From positions 21,939,501 to 22,003,500 of the forward strand of contig NW_024466512.1 in NCBI RefSeq assembly GCF_017591425.1: a stretch of 64,000 nucleotides of DNA, read 5' to 3'. Below the pieces are notes generated by a model, which was given only the letters and a program-made list of their open reading frames with translations, made no database searches and was not told the origin of the DNA. This document shows positions 31,108 to 43,663 of the stretch, piece after piece (within the stretch, counting starts at the first letter, position 1; every line of letters begins with the position of its first letter). Origin of the DNA: Ochotona curzoniae (lineage: Eukaryota; Chordata; Mammalia; Lagomorpha; Ochotonidae). Made by a program: the position numbers and the translations under genes.

Positions 31108-31545
31108 GTAGTGTTCACGGCAGTGTTCCTTGTAACAGTCTAAAGTGGAAACAACTCAAATGTATATCAACTGGTGAATGGATGGCCTGTGGTAGGTCTA
31201 TGCATTGGAGTATTATCCAGTATTAGAAGGAATGGAAAGGAAGAACTGCATGCTGCAACATGGGTGAACCTGGGAAATATTAGGCTGAATGAAAAAAGCC
31301 AGGAATAAAATGCCACACTTGGCATGATTCCATTTCTTTGAAATATCCGTAAGAGACAAATCCACAAAGGTAAAGAGTAAGTTTGTGATCACCAGAGATT
31401 GGGGAAAAGTATTAGCAGGAACAGAGTTTCTTTTTGGAGTGATGAAAATATCCTGGCATTAGGTAGTGGTAATGGTTGCATGCCTTTGTGAAATGTACAA
31501 CCAAATTGTACATTTTAAAGGTTGAATGTTGTGGCCTACGAATTA
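31108..31545 (+). repeat. Old L1 3' end (L1M type)
   Basis: Unmistakable order of L1 3' words: GTGGAAACAACTCAAATGTA, TCAACTGGTGAATGGATGGC, GCTGCAACATGGGTGAACCT, GATTCCATTTCTTTGAAATA, TTTCTTTTTGGAGTGATGAA, and AAATTGTACATTTTAAAGG. It is older than the lagomorph lineage. Confidence 0.88.
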
Positions 31546-32974
31546 GATCTAGGAAGAAAGAAACAAAGGTGCTTGAGATTCAGTGAAGTGAGTAAACTTG
31601 CCTGAAGCCCACAGAGAAGATTCCTCTGGGATCCCCAGACCCTCAAACCGGAACTGGGGTCTGGGGCTCAGACACTGCAGTTTCTTTCCAGGCTGGGACT
31701 CCATGGCCCTACTGCTTTCTGTTTAGCTCCAGTTTTGCCTGATGCCTTTCTGGAGTACCCTCCCAGCTTCTCTTTGCCACTCTACCTCCTGACCCTCCCA
31801 CCGTCCTCCTTTCTTCCCCCTTACCAGGTACCTCTCTTGCACCCAAGGCTTTCCCTCCCTTGCCTCTTCTACCTCTTTGGGAACTGCCAGACCCCTCAGA
31901 TTGGCACCCATTATCCAAGGTATCAAGGGGATGTGTTTATCCTATGACCCAGTCCAAGGATGGCAGAGGTCATAGCCACTTTCTCACCAAAATCCAGTGA
32001 CTCAGGGAATATGCTGGCTTTGCCTCCAATAGCTGCTAGCCTAGAGCAGACAGAGCTCTTCCTTAGTTTCTTCCCATCTCTTTGGCTTGGCAGAATAAAC
32101 TTCTTTCTATCCCAGTCCAGTTCTGAGGTGCTGGGCTTCTGGGAGCCCATTTGACCTTGGCAGGCCTTTGTCTTACAATGGCCTAATTGTTCAGAAGCTG
32201 AACTGTGCTCTCCAGGCCCTGCCTTGCTTAGAAAAGCAAGACTAGAGGGGTCCAGATTTGTTGGGCTCTGGCCCCACCCCTACTCCCGGAAGCAGAGCTA
32301 CCTGGTACAGTCTGCACAGGTTGGACACTTCTGCAGGAGGGAGGAGAATCCCACAGCTGATTCCATGCAGGTTCTGTATTTCCATGAGGCCCTGCTAGGA
32401 AACAGGAGGGAGGCAGCAAAGCAGGATCCTTCCACCACACAGCCTCCGTCTGAGGATTTTTCAAGTGAATGGAACCTTGGAAGGTGGGAAGCAGCAGAGA
32501 CGAACACTAGCACTGTTTTCCCATTGTAAGTGCTCGCTCCTCCCTGAATTTGACTCTGACATTGCAGGAGGGTTTTACATACAGGTAGGTGAGTTATAAA
32601 ATCTTATCCCAGGCCCCAAGACTACCTGATACTCCCCTCTGCTCCCCGTACCATCTCCCCCCTGGCTTGTAGAATGCAGAAGGGTCTTCAATTAGAAGAG
32701 GAGCAGCTGGGGCTGAGGCTGGGACACAGGGCAGAGAAAAGGAAGGGTTTGGCCCCAGGGGAAGGCCTTTTTGGATCCCACACAGCTCCCTCCCCCACCC
32801 CCAGAGACTCCTGGGCCAGGGGTTGTTCTTTAGCTTAGGGGTATATGTGGTAACTTAATTACTTTGTGTTGGCAGGACAGTATGTCCATGAGGGGAACAC
32901 TGGGACATGAATGTGTGCCTGACAGTGAGAGCTGAAAAGGCTATGCAGATGTCCAGGGCATGCCTCAAAGGAGT
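31546..32974. other. Non-coding, nothing recognised
   Basis: No exon, RNA gene or named repeat recognised in this stretch. Confidence 0.4.
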
Positions 32975-33065
32975 AATTTTTAAAATATGTCCAATGAATA
33001 TTTATTGAGTGTCGGGCTCTATATCAGGCATGGTTTTGGGCTGTGGAGACACAACTAAGAGTGTT
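32975..33065 (+). repeat. L2/MIR-like old repeat
   Basis: AATATTTATTGAGTGTCGGG, CAGGCATGGTTTTGGGCTG and GGAGACACAACTAAGAG match the ancient repeat end usually reading TTTATTGAGCGCCTACTATGTGCCAGGCACTG. Confidence 0.55.
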
Positions 33066-33249
33066 GGGAAAGACCAAAGAGCCTGGCTGGTTTTTACAAG
33101 TGGATTTGTGTGTGTTTGTACAAATGCAAGAGGGCAAGCAAATGTGTATTCTCCACAACACATGATTGTGTGCACCTGAAGTGGTCCCCAGGTGAGCACA
33201 TGGGAGAGGCTGAGGATATCCCTGTGCTGCTGTGTGACAGTGTCACAGC

Positions 33250-33420
33250 ATTGCTTGTGTGTGTGTGTATCCATGGAAGGGTTTCTTTCATATTAGTGAT
33301 GTGTGTGCGTGTGTGTCCATGGGGGCCATATTAGTGTGGTATGTGTGTGTATCCATGGAAGGGTGTCATGCTAGTGATATATGTGTGTGTGTGTACGTTT
33401 CCATGGAAGGGTGTCATTTT
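33250..33420 (+). repeat. TG-rich minisatellite
   Basis: Roughly three to four units built of GTGTGTGTGTATCCATGG followed by AAGGGTGTCAT and a TAGTGAT or TAGTGTG link. Units are unequal in length, about 45-60 bp. Confidence 0.8.
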
Positions 33421-35539
33421 TCAGTGTCAGAAAATTGGCCTCACATGGGCCTGTGGGCGTGCGGAGGAGGACACAGGGCTGTGCCCAATAGGTATCTAGC
33501 ACAGGACAGGAGGAGCAGGCTGGGAAATAAGTAAGGGCAGAGTTACACAGAGCAGTCCCTCCCAGGGCTGTGGGAGATCTGCATCTCCCATACTGAGCTC
33601 ATCCCCTCTGCATTGACTGCCGATCGGTAAAAAGGGCAGCAAATTGAGCCTTCCCCAAGGAAGGAAGGACAACTGGTGATTTAAGGACTCAAAGACCTGG
33701 TCTGGGGCACCGAGGGATCCTAGGGTGTGGAGCCCCTCTAGGATCCCCAATAGAGAAGAGAGGGAACCGGTTAAGCTGCTCCAACTCCACCTCTGGATCA
33801 GTTCTCAGGGCTGGGGGACAGAGGACCTGGCTAACAGGTACCCATGTTACCATCTGTGGGGGAGCCTGGGGACAGCAGACAGACTCTTACCCTGTCTTTA
33901 GGTCAGGGCTCAGCTTCCACCTGGTAGAGGGGCTAGGCAACCCTGTCCCCAGTCAGAGCTGCCAGGTGGATAGGCAGAGGGCCTCGGGCTTTTGGCTCAC
34001 AACTCCAGAGACTGGCAGGTTCTTCCCCACCCATATCACCGTGTGCACCTGCCACCCTTGACTTTCAACCCCCCTCCCTGTTTGCCAGAACCCCAGTAAG
34101 GCTCAGGCTGGATATGCACTGCAAGAAGGCTCAGGGCTGGACAGACACCCCCTCCCTCATAGCCATGCCCTGGATGGACAGCTCCCAGACCTCTCCCTGT
34201 GCCTTTTCTCTGGGGTCCCCCCCTTTCCACCACCAGTGTCATAGCTTCATGGAGTGGCCCCATTTCTCCTACCCTTGGCCCTCATCCTGCTGGGTAGGAA
34301 GGGACTGTACCCCTTTAAGGAATTTGGGGCTAAGGGTAGGGAGAGGGAGCATTGAGAAAGGTAGCAAGAAAGTACCCCCACTGCCTCCCAGGAGCTGCTC
34401 TGCTTCCCCCTCCTCTACCTCACGTGCGAGAACAGGGAGCATCCTTCCTGGGCTGCGGGCACAATTTATGCAGGGGGAGGGGGTGTAGAACCACCAAACT
34501 CAGGAATGAGGGAAAATTTCCAGCCTGGCCAGAGCGGTACCAAAATTTGCCCTCAGTCCCTTGTCCCCTGCCGGAGAACTGATTTGAACTCTAACCAGGG
34601 GAATGGCGTGCTCCAAGCACCAGGGAAACCTGACTTCCCAGGGGCCCCTACCCTGGGGTATGGCAGCCGCCCCCAGGTATTCCAGCCACTTTGGCGTGGG
34701 CAGGTGTGGTTACGTAAATCCGGGGCCTTTGGGACCCACTCCACACGTTGCAAGCCATGGGCGCCTGGGGAGCAGCACCAGGAAGGGACAACCCTGCAGA
34801 TTCGGGAGCGCTGCGGGCTGAGATTGCTAGCCCTCTCCAGCTGCTGCTTCTGCCCCCAGCCTAGTGGATCAAGGAAGCGTTCTTCGTCCTTCCAATGAAT
34901 TAGTTGAAGAAGAATTCGGGTTTGAGTCAACTCCGCTTCCTCCATCGGAAAAGCCCAGACGGAGTGCTGGGAGGCCCAGCAACCGTCAGTGGTGGTGGTG
35001 GTGGTGCGCTGGACACGTGTCCTGCACCAAGTCCTGACTGCACGTGGCGCTTCAAATGCACCTCCATGCGCGCCTGAGGGCCGAGGGCTTCCAAGAGCAT
35101 ACACGCAGAGTCCGACCCACAGACCCACAGTCGCCCTTGCCCACCAACACGAAGATCCCTACCCGTGTGAAAATCCCACCCCGCCCCCCCCGCCCCCCTC
35201 CCCGCAGCTCTCAGGGACTCCTCCGTGCATTGTGTCCAGGCACCTACAGACACAGTCCAGATCCCGCAGGAAACCCCATGTCTTTTGCACCACAATCCAG
35301 CAGGTTATTGGGACATGGGCGTACAGACGCTCCCAAAAGCACTGCCACGCGACTTTGGAGACACTCCACTACTGCGCCCCTAAAGTCACCACACCAATGT
35401 TGCCCAACTGTTACCGGAGACCAGGACCCATCGCAGGGGCGGGGCGAGCCCCAGGTGCCAGCGGGTGGGGGAGGGCGGCCAGGAAGGGTCATATCCATAT
35501 GCATGGGTACCGCACACAAAGAGCAGCTGCCAGGAGTCC
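33421..35539. other. 2.1 kb non-coding stretch
   Basis: No coding exon accepted. From about 34.6 kb CpGs become more frequent. A GGTGGTGGTGGTGGTG run is at about 34990-35006 and a C-rich run at about 35170-35205. Confidence 0.4.
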
Positions 35540-35880
35540 GAGCCCCCGCGGGCCCCGAGTCAGAAGAAGGCGGTGGCCGCGCAGCTAATTGAATTAGGTC
35601 GGCCAGTGCCTGCCACCGGCCCGCCACCCGCGTCCGCTTTGCCACCCGCTCCTGGCAGCCGCAGGCGTTCCCTGGGTGCCGAGGGACGAATTGAGGGAAG
35701 GAGGCACCGCCGCCTGAGCCCCGGCCCGAGGCAGCCTCTCCGCCCGGAAATAATCCCATTGTCCCGCAGGCTGCATGCTGCGTGCTGCACTGGACGCTGG
35801 TGATCCCCAACTGGACTGCGAGGTTGTGATTAATGCGGCAGCGACGAGGGAGCTGACACCGGGAGGGGATATGGCCCTTC
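35540..35880. promoter_or_regulatory. Candidate conserved regulatory block
   Basis: Repeat-free and CpG-bearing, with a palindromic double homeodomain word CTAATTGAATTAG at about 35585-35597, GAAATAATCCC at 35748 and GTGATTAATGCGG at 35826. Conservation is inferred from texture only. Confidence 0.35.
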
Positions 35881-36439
35881 TCTGCCCATCCCTCTCTCAC
35901 TGGTTCTCAGCTGCCCGGGGTTCTGGTGCCCCTACCCGGCCCCAGTGGGGGAAACCAGGGCCAGAGGAGAAGAAGCAGGCTGCTGCTGAAATTAGACTGG
36001 CCAGGTGCCTTGGTGAGTGTAGCTGTGGGATGCCACTGGGTTGCTATTCCAGGAGCTGCAGCTGTACTTAACTTCGGGTATCACAGTGGCAGTGGTGGGG
36101 GACCCCAGCCCTGTGCTGCCATCTCTGTTTTGGTAACCCCCATTTCACCCTCTGTCCCTTGCTGGTGTGCTGTTTCTGAGGCATGTTTGCCCCAGGGGGA
36201 GGGGGAGGAACAGGGTGAGAGCCAGCGGGAGTCCCTAGGGCTCACCTGGGAAGGAGGAGTGGCCATAAGAGAAGGGGCTGCTTGCACCTCCTCTACTGCT
36301 GCCTATGGCTTGGGAGAAGTTGGGGAGAACCTCTGGGGCCCCCACTGAGGGCCACCCACTGGGCACAAGGCAGCACCAGTATCCACTTCCCCAGACCCCA
36401 CACTTCCTGGGACTTTTACTGCAGTGTTGAGATGAGCAG

Positions 36440-36612
36440 TGACATTCCCCTCTCCCCTTTCATAAATATTGCATATTCCCAATACAATTACAGGAGATGG
36501 AACGGCATGAACGTTTACTAAATAAGATTATGGGGTAATGCTAATGCAGTTTATGTCTGCGCTCTGACACCAGACAAACTCCCTATTAATAACCTCTCAA
36601 TGAGGCACCGGC
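36440..36612. promoter_or_regulatory. Candidate enhancer, homeodomain/POU-rich
   Basis: A sudden AT-rich island in GC-rich surroundings: ATAAATATTGCATATTCCC, ACAATTACAGG, GTTTACTAAATAAGATTATG, GGTAATGCTAATGCAG (POU-type) and CTATTAATAACC. No repeat family explains it. Confidence 0.45.
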
Positions 36613-37429
36613 TCAGTACCCAGACCAGGGATGCTTAGCCCAGCGCTCCGGAGGACTGGCCACAATGTGGTCACTCCTGCTGGGCACCTCGGACAGCCTG
36701 CGCCCCCTACAGTCTTGAGTTGCCGGATCACCCGCCTGTCTGGGCTTCTTGACTGCATGCTCCCTTTCTGGGCCCCTGCTTTGCAGGCAGCCTCGCCCAA
36801 GTCCCAAACCCGGAGCCTCATCAACACCTTCCCCTCCTCCATTTATCTTCTATTTCTGCAGCAGTGAAGTCCCAACTGGTGCCCCGCCCTCTGCAGGGAG
36901 GGGCCCACTTTCCTCCCCTAAGGGGCGTCCAGAACATGTTCTTCCCTGGCTCAGAAAGTGTTCACGGCTGTTCCTTGCCTACAGGCTCATAGGGGGACGA
37001 TTATACCTCTTATTCCTGCCTCCTTGGCCCTTTGGCCCTTTGCTTATTTCTGCTTCATCTGTTCTATCCTCCCCCAGCCACTGGCTTCCAATAGCCATTT
37101 TCCTACCAACCGTTAAACATACCTTTTCTCTCCATGCTTTGCATGCAGAGCCCCGACCACCCTTACCCATCCCCAACCCCCAAAGAAAGAATTCCTGCTC
37201 CTACTTACAAAACCAACTCAGATCTCTCCACCCCTAACATTCTCTAGATGAAGTCAGCAGTTCAATCTCCAGTGGAAAAATAGCACACATGCTGTAGAAA
37301 CTTCTTTTTAAAATCATAATTATTATGTCTCAGAGACCAGGGCTGGGGTCCCAGCCACACTGCCTGTGAAACACTGGGAAGGTTTCTTGCTCCTTTGGGT
37401 GTATGAACAGATGGGGTAGGTTCCAGACC
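36613..37429. other. Non-coding, nothing recognised
   Basis: Pyrimidine-rich text without recognised gene or repeat. Confidence 0.4.
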
Positions 37430-37640
37430 AGTCATAAAGTCAACAGTGTGAGTGTTTCGACTTCCCAGTGCATATAAAGGCTATTTTGCACAATGCTTGT
37501 AATTAATTGTAGTTGATTAAACCTGTAGTAGCATTATGTCTACAAAATCAAGTACATACCAACCTTTATAGATAGTTTATTCCTAAGAAATGCCAAAGAC
37601 CTTCTGAAATATCAGCAAGTAGCACCAGAAGCTTACTTGA
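37430..37640. repeat. Old interspersed repeat, probably a DNA transposon fragment
   Basis: GACTTCCCAGTGCATATAAA, GCATTATGTCTACAAAATCA, GTACATACCAACCTTTATAG and TCCTAAGAAATGCCAAAGAC recall a mammalian-wide MER-type element; I cannot name the family with certainty. Confidence 0.4.
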
Positions 37641-39404
37641 GGCAGAATTGTCATAAAGCTGCAGTTTGTAAAAGCCACCTGATCCAGGGATGCCGGCGTT
37701 TCTGGTTGCCTGTCTCTTTTAGCCTTGAATTCAGTCTTATGTACAACACTTGCCATCCCACCTGGGCATCTCTGGAAGTGAAAGTGGTCCAGTGTGCCAG
37801 GTACCTTTCTTGCCTGCCCGCCTCCCTCTGGTTGGGGCCTCTTGAGGGTCCCCCTGAGAGGTCAGGGCTGAGGCAATGGAGACAGGCTCTGGGAAAAGAG
37901 GACAACACATAGCATGGAAATGCAGCCAGACCCTTAGGGTCAAGAGTGGCAGCCTCTTGCCTGGGCCCCACCAGTGCTGCCTCGTCCCCAGCACAGCCCT
38001 CGGGGCTTCTTGGCCTCCGGATAAGAAGTTTCCTGCCCTGGGTCCTCCTTAATGAGGAGCTGGGCAGGGGCCAGGGAGCCTGCCATCTCAGCAAAAGCTT
38101 CACCCACCTCCCCACCAGCCCTGTGCAGTAGAGACCTCACCTCTCCCCCACCCCCCTCATTCCTCTGAAGTCAGCAAAATTTGCAACCTGCAAGGGGCTT
38201 CTAAAAGTGGGAGGTTACTTTGCCTTGGGGCAGCAGGAAGGGCAAGGAGCACTAGTGAGGCCTCCTGGAGCCACCCTCACCTCTCCCAAGGCCTGCTGCT
38301 CTGGCCACAGAGGGGCTGCACCTGTAGGGTCTTGGGGAGGGAGGACAGGATAAGGCCAGGACCTGGTGTGTGTGGCAGGGGGCATAGGTGACAGAAATAC
38401 TTTACCCTACTCTCCTATTTCTTACCTCTTGAATTCGAGGCTAGACCTTAGCAGGCCCAGCATTCTTCCCCAAATGACTTGGTTGCAGGCTACACATCTA
38501 GGTGAATCTGTCTATATTCACTTCTACCTAACCGTAGCATCCTTTTGCTTATATATGGGATGTTAGCCTGTTTTCCCTCCTTTCTTTCCACGCTACTTCT
38601 CCCAGCCCGTCTCCCTCCTGCAACTTTTCTTGGTGTTCTGGGTATGGAAAACTACCTCAGCCAGCCTCTAAACACAGCTTGTGGACTATGTGTGCACAAA
38701 CAGATACAAACACAATTCTGAGGTCTATAACCGACCCCTCACCCTCAGAGTGAGGGCAGCATGCCAGTCCATCCCTGAAGTCCTGGGTCAGCCCAGGCGA
38801 AAAGGATTCCTTCCCTCCCACCCAAAGCCTATACTCCCAGATGCACACAACCTCACAGGCATACAGGTTCACACTGAAGGACACACACACACAACCAGTC
38901 AGCACACTGAATACACAGGTTCCAAAGCTGGCCAGCAAATAGCTGCCAGAGTTTGCCAGGGACCAGGAGGGCAGCTCTTCTTCTTTGCAGGAGCTCTGTG
39001 AGCACGACGCATGCTCAGGGTATCAGGGCTTGTGAGGTTGTATGACAGGGTTGGGACAAACCACTCCCCGGAAGGTTCCAGAGCTATGACTCATCCCAGA
39101 GGACCTAGAGAGGTAGGCAGAACAGCACTGAGCTGCGAGGCGTGGTCTCCTCCTCCGATTCTGAGCCTGCCCAGTGTGCACACTGTGCAGATCCCCGGAT
39201 GGGAAGTAGAAAGCTCGTGGGCAGGCTACAGAGGGGTGTGATTCTGACCCAGGAAAGCGAGGAGCTACCTAGACCTGGAGTGGCCCCCAGTTCCAAGAAG
39301 CAGGAAGCAGTGCTTACCTCGCAGGCAGCTGCTGCAGTCCTAATAAAGCCGGGCTGAGAGAGTGGCTGGGAGCAGGAGCTGAGTGAGACCCACTGAATTT
39401 GAGT
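37641..39404. other. 1.8 kb non-coding stretch
   Basis: No gene recognised; some CA-rich text near 38.83-38.92 kb. Confidence 0.4.
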
Positions 39405-39421
39405 CCAACTATGTGTACTTC

Positions 39422-39755
39422 TTTTTTTTTTTTTTTTTTTTTTTTTTATTATTTTTTCATTGGAAAGGCGGATATACAGAGAGAGGAGAGAGAGAGAGGA
39501 AGATCTTCCGTCCGATGATTCACTCCCCAAGTGAGCGCAACGGGCCGATACTATGCCGATCCGAAGCCAGGAGCCTCTTCCGGGTCTCCCACGCGGGTGC
39601 AGGGTCCCAAAGCTTTGGGCCGTCCTCGACTGCTTTCCCAGGCCACAAGCAGGGAGCTGGAAGGGAAGAGGGGCTGCCGGGATTAGAACCGGCGCCCATA
39701 TGGGATCCCGGGGTTGCAAGGTGAGGACTTAACCACTTGCGCCACCGCGCCGGGC
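39422..39755 (-). mobile_element. Young CSINE with 17-bp target duplication
   Basis: A long T run, then GGAAAGGCGGATATACAGAG through to the reversed head GCCACCGCGCCGGG. The flanks CCAACTATGTGTACTTC at 39405-39421 and 39756-39772 are identical, so the insertion is recent. Confidence 0.97.
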
Positions 39756-39859
39756 CCAACTATGTGTACTTCAAGCAAAGCAAGCAGGGCCAAGAGAAGC
39801 AGACTGGGGTGAAGGGTGAGGTTTCAGTCAAGTATAAGGGAAAGACCAGAGGCAGGGAT

Positions 39860-40060
39860 GTTTGACCAGCTGGGTTTGAATTCTGTTTGCTACTCCAGGG
39901 GCTATGTGGCCTTAGGCAACACATATAACCTCTCTGATCCTCCATTCTCTCTTCTACGAAAGGAATATTTGCTACCTGTTGCGTAGGATTGTGAAGACTG
40001 AAAGGATGAAGAGATGAAAAGGTGCTCAGCCCACTGGCTGGCACATGGCCAGGACAGGGA
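39860..40060 (+). repeat. MIR
   Basis: CTGGGTTTGAATTCTG, GCCTTAGGCAACACATATAA, CCTCTCTGATCCTCC and a GGTGCTCAGCCCACTGGCTG end follow the MIR consensus order. Confidence 0.7.
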
Positions 40061-40189
40061 GACTTAAGAGTCTTCCCTTCTCAGGATGGGGGCTGCTGGG
40101 CATGCAGGACCCAGAAAGAGAAGGGCAGCTAGAAGCTGGCATGCCTGCTCCTAGTCTATGGTACAACACCCAGGAGTTAATGATGTGAT

Positions 40190-40370
40190 CAGACTGCCCT
40201 AGTTTAAATACTACTCTAGGATTTGGATTTCATTATGACTTGATTTCCTTGCCAATAAAATGGGAATGATTATAACAGTAGGCTCCACCTTGTGAATCCA
40301 CAATGGGAAGCAAATGAGTTGCGATTTGTAGAGTACCTGGCATAGAGTCCACCACTTCATGCATGCTGTG
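40190..40370 (+). repeat. MIR
   Basis: GATTTCCTTGCCAATAAAAT followed by GGGAATGATTATAACAGTAG and GAGTACCTGGCATAGAGT match the second half of MIR. Confidence 0.65.
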
Positions 40371-41308
40371 AAAATTATGCTAAACTGATAGAAATAAGGC
40401 AGACTTCATGTGATGGCTGACCCCTGTGCAGGACAGAGCAGTTCAGGGAAGGGGACCAGCAGCTACCTTGCTGGCTGCACATCCCTGCTCCTGGGACACC
40501 TCCTGCATGCCCAGGCTCCGCCTGTCCTCCCAATAGCTGTGGTTTGTTTATCTTAGGAATAAGTTACCCTTTCAAGTCATCAGGCTGCTCCCGGGGTTGC
40601 TCAGAGAGAAGTGGCTGTTTCCTGGACTGCTGCCGGTAGTGAATCGGTCCCATCCTCCCTGGGTTATGTAACAAGAGCCACAACACTGTTGGCTTCCTTT
40701 GATCAGATAATCCCACTTTGGGGACCTACTGTCCCAAAGAAACCTTTTAAAAATCTATGTGAGCAGAGCTGGTTAAGATAGTACCATTCACCCAAAGAGC
40801 CCAACACTAGGAACACAGCAAAGGCACCGGCGAACATCAGCAGAAGGGAACAGTGCGTACACACATAGCCACTGAACTGCTGGCTACGACTCAGAGTGAC
40901 AGTTGCATGGGCTGCACTTGCAGAGGAAGATGCCAAGCCCGGAACGGTGTTGGTATTCCCCAGCACAATCTATAGACTGCCGTCCCTACAATCCAAATCC
41001 TACTAGAAATTGCCTCAGAACCAACCCAAGACATGATTCTAGGTTCATATCAAAGAGCAAGTAGAAGAAAAACAAATTTGGCCCAATGTTAGAATATGTT
41101 ATTATTAAAGAGTTGTTGAAGCCATACGTGGTAAGTGCCAATGTTTTGAATCCACAGGGCTGGAAATTGGCCTCAAAATAAAATTTAACAATGGGGGAAA
41201 GATATGTTGAGAAGAGTTTTGTAACTCAAAAATAAATTTAGTTTATAAAACATAAAAAACAGATATAACATAGATTGAAGGGTTAAAATGATTATGGGAA
41301 GAGAAGTC
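40371..41308. other. Non-coding stretch
   Basis: A compact block at 40535-40690 (GGTTTGTTTATCTTAGGAA, GTCATCAGGCTGC) looks repeat-free and could be conserved. The remainder, AT-rich after 41.0 kb, is unidentified. Confidence 0.35.
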
Positions 41309-41642
41309 GGGGGTCAGCACCACAGTGTAGTAGGCTAAGCCTACACCTGCAGTGCTGGCATCCCATCTGGGCACTGGTTCCTGTCCTGGCTACTCCACTT
41401 CTGATCCAGCTGTCCAGCTTGTGGCCTGGGAAACAGAGCAGGATGGCAAAAGTCCTTGGGCCCCTTCACGCACATGGGAGACCTGGAAGAAGCTCCTGAC
41501 TTGTGGCTTCAAATCAACCCCGTTCCAGCTATTGTGACCATTTGGGGAGCAAACCAGCCGATGACAATTCCTCTCTGTCTCTCCTTCTCTCTGTGTAACT
41601 CTGCCTTTCAAATAAAAATTATTTTAAAAATCTTTTTAAAAA
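41309..41642 (+). repeat. Older CSINE
   Basis: Head GGGGTCAGCACCACAGTGTA, then GGCTAAGCCTACACCTGCAG. Ends CTCTGCCTTTCAAATAAAAA. Confidence 0.88.
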
Positions 41643-43662
41643 ATGATGAGTAAGATGACGTATGGTTACATAGAAGTAGAGGGATCATACAAAGTGAAAT
41701 TTAAAACCTTCAAGGGACATGGCGTACTCTTACAGGCTGCCACTCAGATAAACTCAGCTTCCAACCTTGAGAAAGACCGAAGGGATGAAATGCAATGGAG
41801 GTGAAGAGCTGTTGTTTCAGACTGAAGAAAAAATCCTTGCTGCTGGGAAAGTGGGAGTTCAACAAAGCACAGAGACAGCAACACAGAGCAGACTTTGCGC
41901 TGGTAGCAGCAGGGCCCGGCTGCCCTTGCTCTTGGTCAGACATGGGCCTGGCTGCACAGATCTGCTGCTATTCAGCAGCCACTTGGTGGCCTCTGGGATG
42001 CACAGAGGGAGTGGCTGCTGGGACTGTGAAGGATAGAGAGACACCCAGGGCACGCTGCCAGGTACTTTCTTCTCCCAGGGACTGGGCTTGTCGAACCTTC
42101 AGGAGCCAGAGTGGCTACAGAGTAAAGTGTGTGTCTATCTTGGGGAGAGGCTCAGAGGTGAGCAGCAGTGAGCAGGAGGAGAAGGAGGCGACGAGGTTCT
42201 CCCTGACCGAGCCATGAGGCTAGCACACCTCTGTTGCCAGATAGGTTGGATCCCACACAGGTCCTGGCTTTGCCACCAGGCATGCGTTCACTTCTTTGTC
42301 CATTCCTTTAGTGAACTTTGCTCCAAGCCCAGGCCTGCACGCTCTCCCTTGGAAATCAGCCAGAGGCACTGCCATCTCCCTCTTTCTGGAACTGCTGGTG
42401 ACTTTGCAGTTTGCCCTGTGTTTGTTATTTTTTGCTCACTCCTGTTTGCCTGTAGTTCCTGGTGATTAGAAAAACAAGCAAACCAAACTTTCAACAGAAG
42501 GGGGTGGGGCCCGCTTGTTTCTGAACCCAGAGGCAGAAGGTACATTAAATGGCTGCCCAGGGAGGGGCCCAGGGAGGGGGAACCGGAAGTCAGAACCTCG
42601 GTGTAGCCGCACCCTGTCCCCATCCCCTTCCCATGTCTATTACTCCTTGCTCTGGCCCTGCTTCCTCTACATGCTTTCATGCCTCTCCTCCTCCTCCCCT
42701 CTAAACACCCCCATGCCTTGAGAGCCTGGCTTTGGGCCTCAGCAGCTCCACCCTAATGAGTGCTCCTTCTGGGATGTGCTGGGGACTCCAAGGGACAAAA
42801 GTGGCAGCTTTATTTACTCACAGCCATGCTCTTGCTACTTTCATCATCGTCTGTAATGGAAACAGCCCAATGGCCACGGGTGCCCTGGGAGACGTCCCTC
42901 CCCCTCTCTCTCCCAGCCCCCAGATGCAGACACTTGTACCCCTTTAATAAGGGCTCAGATTTCTCAGCAAAGTACAGCTTTGCTCTCAGGACAGCTTTCA
43001 GCTGTCGATTTGATTGCATTCTGCTGCCTGCCTTGGGCTGGGCCAGAGAGGCTGGGAACGGCCAGCACTGAGATGGACACAGGCAGGCAAGCAGTGGAGC
43101 CAGTGGGAGCCAGTGTGCGTGGAAAGCAGGGTATGTGCGATGTGAGCACAAGCCTGAGTGTCCAAATGCAAGCACGTCTACATATAAATGTGCATGTACA
43201 ACCATGATGACAGCTGTTGGCCACATGAAGGATACACATGTGTGTGGATGCACACGTATGTGAGAATTGCCGAGCACCTGAGGCTGTGTTTGAGAATTTG
43301 TGCGTGAGTGTGGATGATGCAGACAAAGGGGAGTGTGCTGAGAGTAGGCATATATAGGCCTATGTGTGAACAGGGGGTAAACGTGCCTTCTTGTGGAAAA
43401 ACCACACACATGTTACCTGCTGGGGTGTGAGCTCCTGTAAGTGTGTGCAGATCTGCTAGACAGAAATGTTGCTTAGGAAAGTGGATCTCCACGAAGTGAA
43501 TGGTGCACACACTGTGATGGTGAGTGGCAGAAGCTTCACGCAAAGCTCACATTTGTTCTCTGTGATTGCATGTATCTAAAGCATCCAAACAGGCCCACTG
43601 ATTGGGAGGGCGACAAAGACAGTAGCCTGGAGCTGGTCCTAGAAGGGGGCATGTATGGTGTT
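41643..43662. other. 2 kb non-coding stretch
   Basis: No gene accepted. 42770-43060 is a compact repeat-free block with CAGCTTTATTTACTCACAGC and CCCTTTAATAAGGGCTC that might be regulatory. 43090-43560 is a decayed TG/CA-rich region. Confidence 0.35.
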
Positions 43663-43663
43663 C

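Noticed and set aside
33250..33420. CRISPR-like spaced repeats
   Set aside because: Units are TG microsatellite-derived and unequal, in a mammalian genome.
34989..35592. Overlapping open frames of 180-200 codons
   Set aside because: Compositional effect of CpG-rich, stop-poor DNA; different frames are equally open and none shows a domain.
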